Shown here piece by piece: positions 38,895-47,455 of a stretch of 64,000 bases of DNA. The first letter of the stretch is position 1. The number at the start of each line of letters is the position of its first letter. The DNA lies in assembly GCF_017912555.1 (NCBI RefSeq), contig NZ_JAERSD010000017.1, positions 1 through 64,000 on the forward strand. The letters are read 5' to 3'. Source of the stretch: Bacillus sp. REN3 (GTDB lineage Bacteria; Bacillota; Bacilli; Bacillales; Cytobacillaceae). The position numbers and the translations under genes were made by a program. The notes beneath the pieces are model-generated. The model did no database searches. It was not told the DNA's origin and saw only the letters and a program-made list of their open reading frames with translations.

Positions 38895-40001
38895 TCAAAG
38901 GAAATCATTTTTATTTATGAAGTTTTCCAAAATGGTCTCTACGTTTTCAAGCTGCTGCAAATAAGAGGAAACCCTATTATTGAGCAGCTGACGTTGTCGT
39001 TTGTCCTCAAGGAACAAAAGCAATTGTTCCTCCATATCTTCCGGGATGATTTTTATAGCCAATTCCTTCTCCAGCAAATACCGGAGGTTGTGTTCTTCTT
39101 GCCCTGGCAGGGCAGGGAGGAGACCTACGGGAAGCTTTTTCCACAGGCATTCACTTACCGTAATCCCCCCTGGCTTTGTTAGTACCATGTCCATTTGCTC
39201 GTATAGCCGATTCATTTCTTTTCTTGAGGATATGTAAGGAACTGCCCGAAAGTGAGAAGGTTGAAGCATGGTCATTTTCTTAAATAAAGTTTGATTCTTG
39301 CCGCATAACACATGATAGCGGATTTTCCCTGAAAACTTCAATGATTTAAATAGATTTTCAATTGTCCCCACCCCTAAATTTCCTCCAGCAACCATAACAT
39401 TGAAAGGGTACGGGCAATTCTTACTGGCATCTCCCTCTTTCAGGAATTCCGGATGAACCGGAATTCCTGTAACAGCAATATTCCCAGCATAAACATCCCA
39501 TTGCTCAAGATCATTCTTGATCTTTTCGCTAGGAGCAAGGTGGAGATCGATATGGCTGACTCCCCAGACGGTATTGATGAAATAGTCCGTATAAACATTT
39601 ATGACAGGAACTGATAGCTCTCCAGACTTTTTCAGGAGGTTTAATAGGTACGAGGGAAGACAATGAGTGCAAATGATGAGGTCTGGGTTTTCGTTTCTTA
39701 AAAGTGTTTTCATGCTTTTTAAAAAAATCCATTCATAAAGAAAGTGCCGCCTATCTGGATCATTGCGGCCGCATGCGTTAAACCGATATAACCAACTGTA
39801 AAGTTCAGGGGTCATTTTAATAGCTTTTAAATATCCGTACGTAGTCGCTTTCTCTCCAAGCCGGGAAGTATATTCAAAAATATCCATTTTCTTAATTTCA
39901 AGTGCAGGGTTGATCGTTTTTAAATAGGAACGGAGTGCTTCTGCTGCCGTATGATGTCCCGAGGGCATTTGCAGGAAAGGTAAAATAAGGATTTTCTTCA
40001 T
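38895..40001 (-). CDS. UgtP/MGDG-synthase-like glycosyltransferase
   Basis: A 368-residue GT28-type glycosyltransferase related to diacylglycerol glucosyltransferase UgtP and plant MGDG synthases. The N-terminal acceptor domain begins ILILPFLQMPSGHHTAAEAL, and HCLPSYLLNLL follows near residue 115. The C-terminal nucleotide-sugar domain has VMVAGGNLGVGT near 215 and the donor-site motif VLTKPGGITVSECLWKKLP near 290. It probably transfers sugar from a UDP-sugar to a membrane lipid. ATG 40001 is preferred to the longer frame (40034); the ribosome site is weak. It is divergent from the DUF1657/YkoP/phosphoesterase genes. Confidence 0.85.
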   Translation of the reverse strand: MKKILILPFLQMPSGHHTAAEALRSYLKTINPALEIKKMDIFEYTSRLGEKATTYGYLKAIKMTPELYSWLYRFNACGRNDPDRRHFLYEWIFLKSMKTLLRNENPDLIICTHCLPSYLLNLLKKSGELSVPVINVYTDYFINTVWGVSHIDLHLAPSEKIKNDLEQWDVYAGNIAVTGIPVHPEFLKEGDASKNCPYPFNVMVAGGNLGVGTIENLFKSLKFSGKIRYHVLCGKNQTLFKKMTMLQPSHFRAVPYISSRKEMNRLYEQMDMVLTKPGGITVSECLWKKLPVGLLPALPGQEEHNLRYLLEKELAIKIIPEDMEEQLLLFLEDKRQRQLLNNRVSSYLQQLENVETILENFINKNDFL

Positions 40002-40197
40002 ATTAACCAAACCTTTACTTTTCTTTACCTTCAAATTTTCCGAATTCGGTCAAAAATATTCACCATATATCAAGCTTGAAGAAATAGGAAAAGAAGCTTC
40101 TTCTTCGAAAAATCTAAACATTTCCACTTATATTTCCATACGCAAAACAACAAAATACACTTCGTAACTCAATAACAATGAAGGAAGGGATTGAAAG

Positions 40198-40404
40198 ATG
40201 ACAGTAGCAGCTCAGGTAAATCAGACGATTGCAGGTTTAAAAAGCGCACAGGCAAGTTTTGAAACCTTTGCATTGCAAACTGAAAACCAACAGGCTAAGC
40301 AATTGTATCAGACTGCCGCAAAGCAAACACAAGCAATCATTGACAGCATTGGGCCCCGCGTCCAGCAAATTGAACAAGAAGAGCCACAATACAAACAACA
40401 ATAA
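40198..40404 (+). CDS. DUF1657 small protein
   Basis: A 68-residue Gln/Ala-rich helical protein (AAQVNQTIAGLKSAQASFET, then ETQQAKQLYQTAAKQTQAI-like repeats). It matches DUF1657, a family often found with spoVA-type and DUF421 genes in spore formers. Sporulation-specific expression is likely but not shown by a promoter I can identify. AAGGAAGGG precedes ATG 40198. A 9-bp hairpin without a T run (40414-40436) follows. Confidence 0.75.
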   Translation: MTVAAQVNQTIAGLKSAQASFETFALQTENQQAKQLYQTAAKQTQAIIDSIGPRVQQIEQEEPQYKQQ

Positions 40405-40578
40405 ATTCTCAATCAGGTTGGCTGCTTGCCAACCTGGCCATTCGAAATAAAAGTGTGACATAGAAGTGAGTGAAAATAATCTCTACGAAAAACAAAAAGA
40501 TAGCCGTGACGGTGAAAATGAGAAGGGGGTAACCGTTTGCTGCGAGCGTGGCTAGTCAAATGAAAGGAGAAGAATGAC

Positions 40579-41142
40579 TTGTATTACCGTCCGTTTCTAT
40601 TAGCCTTATGGAGATATTTCGATCCAGTCTATTTTGAGTTTACCCGGTTGCAACATCTTTGTCCTGAGAATAAAGAAAGAGGAATTTTCAGGGTCAGGCT
40701 AACTCGATACCGTGGAAAAGACGTTGTTCTGTCAGATGGAATAAAAATTTCCAAAAATGATCTTATGCTTAAAGTCCATTTGCATAATGTCAAGATTTTG
40801 AGTGATTTTTCCACCATGAAGAATGAGTGGGCTAAAGGTAGATCCATTTTTCGGCAGGTTACCGACTCCATGCCTCTTTTGGCTGCATTTATCCATAATC
40901 ATCCCCAAAAAAATAATATTAAAGGCATCATTGGCATCACACTTATAAACAAAGGATACAGTCCGTTAGGGTTTGAATGTTACCATCCAGAAAACAGATT
41001 CTATTCCTGGTTTAAAAAGACATTGCAATTACCGATTTATCTGCTGTCCTCCTCAAAAGTTTCTGATTTAAAGAAACATCATACGGTTTATTTAATGATG
41101 TCAAAAGAAAAACTTATGAAAAAGTACAAACAACTGGTTTAG
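40579..41142 (+). CDS. YkoP-like protein
   Basis: A 187-residue basic protein. It begins YYRPFLLALWRYFDPVYFEF and includes LPLLAAF-like and GIIGITLINKGYSPLGFECY segments. It resembles B. subtilis YkoP, which lies next to the metallophosphoesterase YkoQ; the same order occurs here. TTG 40579 follows AAAGGAG at 10 bp. No catalytic motif is visible. Confidence 0.68.
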   Translation: MYYRPFLLALWRYFDPVYFEFTRLQHLCPENKERGIFRVRLTRYRGKDVVLSDGIKISKNDLMLKVHLHNVKILSDFSTMKNEWAKGRSIFRQVTDSMPLLAAFIHNHPQKNNIKGIIGITLINKGYSPLGFECYHPENRFYSWFKKTLQLPIYLLSSSKVSDLKKHHTVYLMMSKEKLMKKYKQLV

Positions 41143-41216
41143 TTACTTGCCAGCAGGTTCCATTGTTTCGATCCAGCCATTCCTTGTATACTTGTTAACA
41201 GGGGAGGGATAAGACA

Positions 41217-42032
41217 ATGGAACTGATTATTTTACTTATTATTTCCAGTTATCTTGGGTATATTTTGCTAAAAGCATACAAGAATACAAAGAAAGTGGCC
41301 ATTAATACCATTTCCGTTACCAGGCCAAACATTACCGTTTCTAAAAAGAATTTAAAAATCCTGCACCTTTCTGATTTGCATCTTGAAAACCTATCAGTGA
41401 CCCCTACTGATCTTTATGAAAAAATCTCTGATCAAACGTTTGACCTTATCGCTCTAACGGGGGATTTCCTTGATCGAAAGCGAAGCATTCCAAAGCTGAG
41501 GGACTATCTCGAGGTGCTTGAAGTCTTGAAACCTAAATATGGGATTTATGCCGTCTTTGGGAACCATGATTATGTCCTGAAAGGGAAGAACTTTAAGGAA
41601 TTGAAAAAGACGCTTGAGGAACACGGCTGCAGAACACTTCAAAACGAGCATGTCGCCATCGAAGTCAATGGGGAGAACCTGAATATCATTGGAATTGACA
41701 ATTACAGTACAAACCATAGCGATGTTAAAAAAGCATTTAAAGGTGTTCCCAAAGGTTATAACCTGGTACTGACCCATGATCCGAATGTTGTGCTTGATAT
41801 GGAAGGTGTACATTTTGATTACCTGCTGTCAGGTCATTTTCATGGCGGGCAGATTCACTGGCCAAAGCCCTATCACTTGATTAAAATGGGGAAGCTGGTC
41901 CGGATGAAGATGATCAAGGGACTGCACTACCATGGTGGAAAGCCATTTTATATTAGTGAAGGACTTGGACAGACAGGCGTGAACATCCGAATCGGGAGCC
42001 GCCCTGAAATTACATTCCATGAAATTTCATAA
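41217..42032 (+). CDS. Membrane-anchored metallophosphoesterase (YkoQ-like)
   Basis: A 271-residue calcineurin-like phosphoesterase with an N-terminal membrane anchor (ELIILLIISSYLGYILL). The dimetal motifs are in order: LHLSDLHLE near 50, ALTGDFLDR near 80, VFGNHDYV near 113, LTHDPN near 184 and LSGHFHGGQIHWP near 203. Related enzymes hydrolyse lipid pyrophosphates or UDP-lipid intermediates at the membrane. ATG 41217 follows GGGGAGGG. A terminator follows the gene. Confidence 0.92.
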   Translation: MELIILLIISSYLGYILLKAYKNTKKVAINTISVTRPNITVSKKNLKILHLSDLHLENLSVTPTDLYEKISDQTFDLIALTGDFLDRKRSIPKLRDYLEVLEVLKPKYGIYAVFGNHDYVLKGKNFKELKKTLEEHGCRTLQNEHVAIEVNGENLNIIGIDNYSTNHSDVKKAFKGVPKGYNLVLTHDPNVVLDMEGVHFDYLLSGHFHGGQIHWPKPYHLIKMGKLVRMKMIKGLHYHGGKPFYISEGLGQTGVNIRIGSRPEITFHEIS

Positions 42033-42043
42033 GGTATCTTTTC

Positions 42044-42070
42044 GCCCTTCCATTATTCGGAAGGGCTTTT
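42044..42070 (+). terminator. Terminator after the metallophosphoesterase gene
   Basis: GCCCTTCC (42044-42051) pairs with GGAAGGGC (42059-42066), then TTTT. The following stretch to 42275 has no gene I can see. Confidence 0.8.
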
Positions 42071-42275
42071 GCATAATTCCCAAGGCTTAAATCAAAATTT
42101 TCCACCACTCATATAAAACTGATCATCAATGATGTAAATACAATAGGTTGAAAGCCAATCATGAGCTTGGCAGGGGCGCTGGTCAACTGGTTGTGTATAG
42201 AACCTCCCCCTTGCGAATAAGGGAAATCCCAATTAACACGATCTTCAGTTCAGTAAAAGGAGTACTAAATAAGAA

Positions 42276-42995
42276 TCATTTTATATTCAGCGTGGCCATA
42301 TAAGGCAAATGATCAGAGGCTAATATATCATCCAGGCAAACTGATGCTTCGATTACTTCAATTTGCTCGCTTGTGAAAATAAAGTCCAGTTTCTTGCTGG
42401 GCCGTCGGGATGGATATGTATCGTTTTTACTTTCAAAGGAGTCGACGTCTTTTAAATGGCGAGTAACGAGTCTCCAGCTTCTTGAAAAAGGCTTCATGTT
42501 CCAGTCCCCCATTACGATTGAGAGATTTTTATTTCTCTGCACCTTCTTAAGGATGAACTCCGTTTGTTTTTGATGCAGTAATGGAGCAAAGCTAAGGTGG
42601 GCAACAAAAATGGCAATGAGCCTGTTTCCGATATCCACGTTTGCTTCCAATAGTGCCCTGTCCTCGATCAATCCAGGCAGAAAGTCAAAAGGATGATTCA
42701 CGGTGTTTATTATCGGGAACCGGGATACCAGTGCATTTCCGTATTGCCGAGGACTTGCACCGTGCTGCCCCACTTTTATCGCCGATCCAAAAACGTAGTC
42801 CATATCAAGAGTTTTTGCAAGCTGAGCCGCCTGATCTGAAAATAAGCTGCGTTTCGAAAACCTATTGTCTACCTCGTTCAAACCTATGAGATCAGCTTCT
42901 GATGATTGTATGAGTTTACTTATCCTATCAAGGTCCAACCTTTTATCCAAACCCATTCCATGGTGGATATTAAACGTCATTACTTTTATCTGCAC
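42276..42995 (-). CDS. Endonuclease/exonuclease/phosphatase (EEP) family protein
   Basis: A 239-residue DNase I-like fold protein with KVMTFNIHHGMG at the N-terminus, LIGLNEVDNRF near 38, VMGDWNMKPFSRSWR near 158 and LASDHLPYMATL at the C-terminus. The DNA-repair specific motifs of ExoIII are missing, so a phosphatase or sphingomyelinase-like phosphodiesterase role is more likely. GTG 42995, behind GTGAGG, is preferred; the frame is open to ATG 43028, which has poorer spacing. Divergent from the alkaline-phosphatase-family gene. Confidence 0.85.
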   Translation of the reverse strand: MQIKVMTFNIHHGMGLDKRLDLDRISKLIQSSEADLIGLNEVDNRFSKRSLFSDQAAQLAKTLDMDYVFGSAIKVGQHGASPRQYGNALVSRFPIINTVNHPFDFLPGLIEDRALLEANVDIGNRLIAIFVAHLSFAPLLHQKQTEFILKKVQRNKNLSIVMGDWNMKPFSRSWRLVTRHLKDVDSFESKNDTYPSRRPSKKLDFIFTSEQIEVIEASVCLDDILASDHLPYMATLNIK

Positions 42996-43137
42996 AGTTT
43001 TTAACCTCACTTCAATTCCTGTTTTCATATGTGATTGTTTTGATCCTTCCGCTTCAATATGTTATTCTCCCCTCATTTTACATAATCACTTGCCAAAATC
43101 TCCATAATAAGAGAAAAAGAATGGGGGCATTAATCCA

Positions 43138-44613
43138 TTGGCAGTGAAAAAGCGCGTCATTTTACTCTTGCTGGACTCCTTAATGGAAGCTCCATTAAAG
43201 AATGCGATGAAACAGGAACAAGCCAACACATTCCAGTATTTTATAGAGAACGGCCATCTTTATCCAGATATCATCAGTTCATTCCCAACGATGTCGGTTA
43301 ATGTGGATAGCACGATTCTTACGGGAGTATATTGTGATCAGCACAAAGTTCCAGGACTTGTCTGGTACCATCAGGATGAAAAACGGCTCATCAATTATGG
43401 AAGCCATATAAGGGAATGGATGAAACTGGGATTGAATCAATCCTTGAAGGATGTTTTATATAATCTGAACAATTGTCATTTAAACGGTGAGTACAAGACC
43501 ATTCATGAAGAACTTGCCGATATTGGAAAACAGTCAGCATCAATTAATACACTCATGTATAGAGGAAGCAGCAATCATCGATTAAAAATACCTTTCCTTC
43601 TGTCCTTGCTGACAGGTTTTCCAAAAAGCCTGGAGGTAAAATCCGCTCGTTTTTTTAGTTATGGGTTAATGTCAAAGATAGGATCAGGAAATCGTTTCGG
43701 CAATGTTTTCGGAAGATATGGATTCCAAAATGCTTTTTCTGTGAAAGAACTGATTCATCTCATTAAAGAAGATAAGCTTCCAGATTTCTCAATCGTTTAT
43801 TTTCCTGATGGGGATAAAAGTGTACACAAAAATGGTCCATCGGATATCAAGGGAATCAAAAAAGTGGATAAACAGCTTGCGGAAATTCTGGATAACTTCA
43901 ATACATGGGAAGAAGCAATAAAGCAAAATATATGGGTTCTTCTCGGAGATAATGGGCAGGCAAGGATTGGTCCAAATCGGGAAGAGGCGCTGATCGACTT
44001 AAGGACAATATTAGGCGCTTATCAAATAGCGGGATTGAAGAAAGGAGTAACAACAGAAGATCAGATTGTTTTAGCGGTTAATGAACGCATGGCTTATATT
44101 TATTCACTTGATCCTATTCGTTTCCAGCTTTCTGCGATCGCCAAAACAGTCCAGAAAGACAGAAGGATAGATTTGATTGCATGGAAGGAAGGGGGAGACA
44201 TTCATATTATATCCGGTATCATAGATGGGAAATTAATATTCCGCAAAAGCGGGGATTTTATCGATGAATATGGACAAATGTGGAGTATTGAAGGAAGCCA
44301 GGAAATCCTTGATATGGATCTAGAAGGGGATACTATCTGTTATGGGGATTATCCTGACGGGCTGGCGAGAATATATAGTTCATTGTTTTCCCATCAGGGT
44401 GATTACCTTGTTGTTACAGCCAGGCCAGGATATGAGATGATTGGGGAGGGATCTCCGACACATGTAGGAGGAGCAAGCCATGGAGCTCTACATAAACAAG
44501 ACTCATTGGTCCCGATGATCGTAACAGGTACAGACTCAGCGCCCAAGCATTCCCGGATGAAGGATTTAAAAGAGTGGCTCATGTCGATCATAATTAATGA
44601 AGCTGCAGAATGA
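43138..44613 (+). CDS. Alkaline-phosphatase-superfamily (NPP-type) phosphodiesterase
   Basis: A 491-residue protein of the nucleotide pyrophosphatase/phosphodiesterase group. The N-terminal VILLLLDSLMEA carries the first metal Asp; SSFPTMSVNVDSTILTGVYC near 42-61 contains the probable nucleophile Thr/Ser; LLGDNGQARIG near 280 replaces the usual DHG block; and VGGASHGALHKQDSLVPMIV near 440 supplies the C-terminal metal His. No signal peptide is clear. TTG 43138 (or GTG 43144) follows GGGGGC. Sits among two other phosphoesterases. Confidence 0.85.
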   Translation: MAVKKRVILLLLDSLMEAPLKNAMKQEQANTFQYFIENGHLYPDIISSFPTMSVNVDSTILTGVYCDQHKVPGLVWYHQDEKRLINYGSHIREWMKLGLNQSLKDVLYNLNNCHLNGEYKTIHEELADIGKQSASINTLMYRGSSNHRLKIPFLLSLLTGFPKSLEVKSARFFSYGLMSKIGSGNRFGNVFGRYGFQNAFSVKELIHLIKEDKLPDFSIVYFPDGDKSVHKNGPSDIKGIKKVDKQLAEILDNFNTWEEAIKQNIWVLLGDNGQARIGPNREEALIDLRTILGAYQIAGLKKGVTTEDQIVLAVNERMAYIYSLDPIRFQLSAIAKTVQKDRRIDLIAWKEGGDIHIISGIIDGKLIFRKSGDFIDEYGQMWSIEGSQEILDMDLEGDTICYGDYPDGLARIYSSLFSHQGDYLVVTARPGYEMIGEGSPTHVGGASHGALHKQDSLVPMIVTGTDSAPKHSRMKDLKEWLMSIIINEAAE

Positions 44614-44679
44614 TCATTAAATAGTTAGAGAAATAAAACGAACGGGATTACTTAGTCATTTCCATGAAATTCTTAAAGG

Positions 44680-44728
44680 AACCCCCTTATCTCCACTAAA
44701 AAGTAGAGATAAGGGGGTTTATTTATTC
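44680..44728. terminator. Long bidirectional-type terminator hairpin
   Basis: AACCCCCTTATCTC (44680-44693) and GAGATAAGGGGGTT (44706-44719) form a perfect 14-bp stem, followed by a T-rich tail. Confidence 0.88.
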
Positions 44729-44872
44729 AGAACTAGAGATGAAGCACAAAAAGAAGTAAAATCCATACAAAATTAGTGAGGGTTTGCCGAACACAGTTCA
44801 CGGACGATTTAAATTATTTAAGAAACAAGCTTACTTTAATTGAAGTCAAAACTACTCTCTTTTTACAGCGAA

Positions 44873-44906
44873 ATAAAAAAAAGCTCCGATAGAACATCAG
44901 AGCTTT
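44873..44906 (-). terminator. Terminator of the multicopper oxidase gene
   Basis: On the minus strand AAAGCTCTGAT pairs with ATCGGAGCTTT, followed by a T8 run (the A tract at 44873-44880 of the plus strand). Confidence 0.85.
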
Positions 44907-44915
44907 CGTTCAATA

Positions 44916-46445
44916 TTATTCAGCAACATTAAACTGACCCATCATTCCGGCGTCTTCATGCTCGAGGATGTGGCAATGGTACATGAATAGTCCTTTATGA
45001 TTGAAAGTAGCAATCGCCCGTACTTTTTCACCTGGTGCCACCAGGATGGTATCTTTCCAGCCTTGTTCGTTTGGGGGTGGAGGATTGCCGTCACGGTCCA
45101 AAATCAGGAACTGGGTGCCATGGCCGTGGAATGGGTGGGCCATGCCCATGTTATTGCCCATCATTCCCAAGCCTTCATTCGAGATTTCCCAGATTTCTGT
45201 TTCGTGAAGCTTGAGCTGTTCGTCAATCCGGTCCATATCCATCTGTTTGCCGTTTATGGTGACATTCCGTCCCATTCCGGACATTACAAACTCTCTGGTT
45301 CTTGCCGCCATTGATTCATCAACCTCTGGGATATCAACGAGTTGGGAAGGTAATTCTTTTGGGCCTTTTTCCTCGCCAGTCACAACAAATCGTATAATGG
45401 GCGTACCCTGGTCCGTCAGTTCAACCGTTTCATCCTTTTCATATTGTGAAAAATCGACAATCAGCTCTGCCCGCTCGGCGGAGCTCAGAATAAGGCTGTT
45501 CAGCTTTACCGGTTCTTCCAGAAGTCCGCCATCCGTGCCGATCTGGTAAAATTCCTCACCGTTGCTAAGGGCAAATTGATAGATTCTTGCATTTGAGCCA
45601 TTCAGCAATCGGAAACGGACCTTGCCTTTTGGAACTTCAACATATGGATTGATGGCTCCATTCACCATAATCGCATCACCTTGAAGACCCATCATGACAT
45701 CATGCATGCTTAGGTCATAGTCAAACTGGCCATTTTGATCAAGCTGCTTGTCCTGGATAATCAAAGGGATATCGTTCACACCGTATTTGTCCGGAAGATT
45801 CAATTTCTTACTTTTGTCATCATCAATTAAGAATAATCCAGCAAGTCCTTTATATACATGTTCCCCTGTTTTATGGAGCAGGTGAGGGTGATACCATAAT
45901 GTTGCGGCGTTTTGTTCAATTGTGAATTCTGGGGCCCACGTTGTGTTTGGCTGGATGCCGTTGTGCGGGCCACCATCATCCTCGCCATCCACTTCAAGAC
46001 CATGCCAGTGTATCGTTGTTGCTTCATCCAACTCATTTTTCACTTTAACAGAAACATTGTCACCCTTCTTCACGCGAATGACGGGCCCCAAATAGTCTCC
46101 ATTGTACCCGAATGTGTCTGTGGATTTGCCCTCAAAAAACTCCATTGAGCCTTTTTGGGCAACGAGAGTGAATTCCCCTTTGTCCGGGTCCGGATTTTCG
46201 TCTTCCAGGATTGGCGGGATCGGAAGTGGGTTTTCATCGACTGACAGAGAGCCATTTTTCATATCTTTATTCGAGCCGGAACCGCCGTGCATCATTCCGC
46301 CATTTCCCATACCGTCTCCATTCATCATTCCTCTGCCTTGGCCGGGCATATTTCCGCCCAAGCCACGCATGTTCAACATAAAGAGCCAGCCGCCTCCAAT
46401 AATTAAAACAAGGATAATAATGGCTGCTAAAACGCCCTTTTTCAT
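44916..46445 (-). CDS. Multicopper oxidase with Met-rich N-terminus (CueO/laccase-like)
   Basis: A 509-residue exported or membrane-anchored oxidase. A hydrophobic segment (GVLAAIIILVLIIGGGWLFM) at the N-terminus is followed by a Met/Gly/His-rich stretch at about residues 25-60. The copper motifs are all present: HWHG at 146-149, WYHPHLLH near 185, HPFHGHGTQF near 432, and YHCHILEHEDAGM near 487, where Cys-His and the axial Met serve the T1 site. It couples oxidation of Cu(I), metals or phenols to O2 reduction. ATG 46445 follows AAAGGAGG; the frame start at 46481 is not used. No copper transporter is adjacent. Confidence 0.93.
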   Translation of the reverse strand: MKKGVLAAIIILVLIIGGGWLFMLNMRGLGGNMPGQGRGMMNGDGMGNGGMMHGGSGSNKDMKNGSLSVDENPLPIPPILEDENPDPDKGEFTLVAQKGSMEFFEGKSTDTFGYNGDYLGPVIRVKKGDNVSVKVKNELDEATTIHWHGLEVDGEDDGGPHNGIQPNTTWAPEFTIEQNAATLWYHPHLLHKTGEHVYKGLAGLFLIDDDKSKKLNLPDKYGVNDIPLIIQDKQLDQNGQFDYDLSMHDVMMGLQGDAIMVNGAINPYVEVPKGKVRFRLLNGSNARIYQFALSNGEEFYQIGTDGGLLEEPVKLNSLILSSAERAELIVDFSQYEKDETVELTDQGTPIIRFVVTGEEKGPKELPSQLVDIPEVDESMAARTREFVMSGMGRNVTINGKQMDMDRIDEQLKLHETEIWEISNEGLGMMGNNMGMAHPFHGHGTQFLILDRDGNPPPPNEQGWKDTILVAPGEKVRAIATFNHKGLFMYHCHILEHEDAGMMGQFNVAE

Positions 46446-47288
46446 TTTTGTTCCTCCTTTGTTGCCATCATTATTATTCAAGTATTCACCACAAGCTGTA
46501 TATATATTTCATACCATACCCTGTATTCTATAAGCGTTATTTTTCATACGCGAACAATAGATACCTTATCAGCTAAATATGCATTTTTTGTGAAGCTAAT
46601 GAGCTAATTGCTGCTGATAAAGTGCTCAAAAAATGCAGAAGACCTTGAAAACGAACTAATCCTTCCTAAAGCCAGTGTGGATGCACCTATAAAATTAACT
46701 TTCGATCAGTGACGAGGCAAGCGATTCTGTTACTGACCTGGAGCCATGTTCCAGATCTTTTGGCACACTAGATGATGGACAGCGAGGCTGAAAAATTTCT
46801 TAAAGTTTGCGAAAAGTGATTGGATCTACTAAACGAGAGTAAGGGTTCCTCTTTTAACGAGGAACCCTGATTCGGAATACTATTTAAGTGGCATGCCAAC
46901 CGCTGCACTCCTATTGTCGCTCTTTGTAGGGCTTTTTGGTCAAATTCTATCATTCATTACTCAATTCGATTATATTCCTAACAAACAAGTGCTTACTTTT
47001 ACAATTAAACTGACCACTTAGCAGAATAAACGCACTGCTCATATAAATTTGGAATTACCAAGCAAAAAATACCACAAGAAATTAAATAGAAAAAAATGAG
47101 AGCTATGAATCTTTATAAAGGCAGTTGACAAAACCGAGGTAGTGTTTTACTGTAAAAATAATGAAAGACGGAAGGGTGAAAAAAGAACATGATCCAATAA
47201 TCCTCACTTTTAGAAAGATCGATAAGCTAAAAATATACATTCAGCTTAAGAATATTTCTCTTGATCTGAAGGCTTATTTGTATGCTTA
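46446..47288. other. A+T-rich gene-free stretch upstream of the streptogramin-resistance genes
   Basis: About 840 bp without a convincing gene on either strand. It holds one perfect 10-bp hairpin, AGGGTTCCTC (46842-46851) and GAGGAACCCT (46859-46868), with no T run, so its role is unclear. Base composition is more A+T-rich than the flanking chromosome, consistent with the edge of acquired DNA. Confidence 0.4.
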
Positions 47289-47318
47289 TTGATTAATTTT
47301 CTGAAATAGGATTATTGT
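47289..47318 (+). promoter_or_regulatory. Candidate promoter of the vgb-vat unit
   Basis: TTGATT (47289-47294), an 18-bp spacer and TATTGT (47313-47318). Transcription would begin near 47325, just before the leader hairpins. Confidence 0.4.
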
Positions 47319-47334
47319 GTAATGTACTTAATAA

Positions 47335-47424
47335 AGACTAAAGGACTTTAAATACAGGTCTATTTTAGTCTGTACATGAGTTGCACTGCCTCCTATCTCG
47401 GAAAATGAGTATAGGAGGCTTTTT
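47335..47424 (+). promoter_or_regulatory. Leader attenuator in front of vgb
   Basis: Two hairpins precede the gene. The first pairs AGACTAAA (47335-47342) with TTTAGTCT (47364-47371). The second is an intrinsic terminator: GCCTCCTAT (47388-47396) with ATAGGAGGC (47411-47419) then TTTTT. A terminator 37 bp upstream of the start codon makes sense only as an attenuator. A 10-codon reading frame overlaps its left arm, so a drug-stalled ribosome would stop the terminator folding. Confidence 0.7.
47376..47408 (+). CDS. Leader peptide (uORF) of the vgb attenuator
   Basis: ATG 47376 to TGA 47406-47408 encodes MSCTASYLGK. Codons 5-7 form the left arm of the terminator stem. The ribosome site is weak (an AGG about 20 bp upstream), so the peptide call depends on the attenuator interpretation rather than on translation signals. 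Confidence 0.45.
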   Translation: MSCTASYLGK

Positions 47425-47455
47425 GTGTTATAAAATTCTAAATGGAGGGATTTAT

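Noticed and set aside
38710-38964. A possible small protein from GTG near 38791 (MNRFGTNVFSFGHSN)
   Set aside because: The ribosome-site-like GGAAGGGG is too close to the start, and the frame runs antisense into the glycosyltransferase gene; kept out for lack of support.
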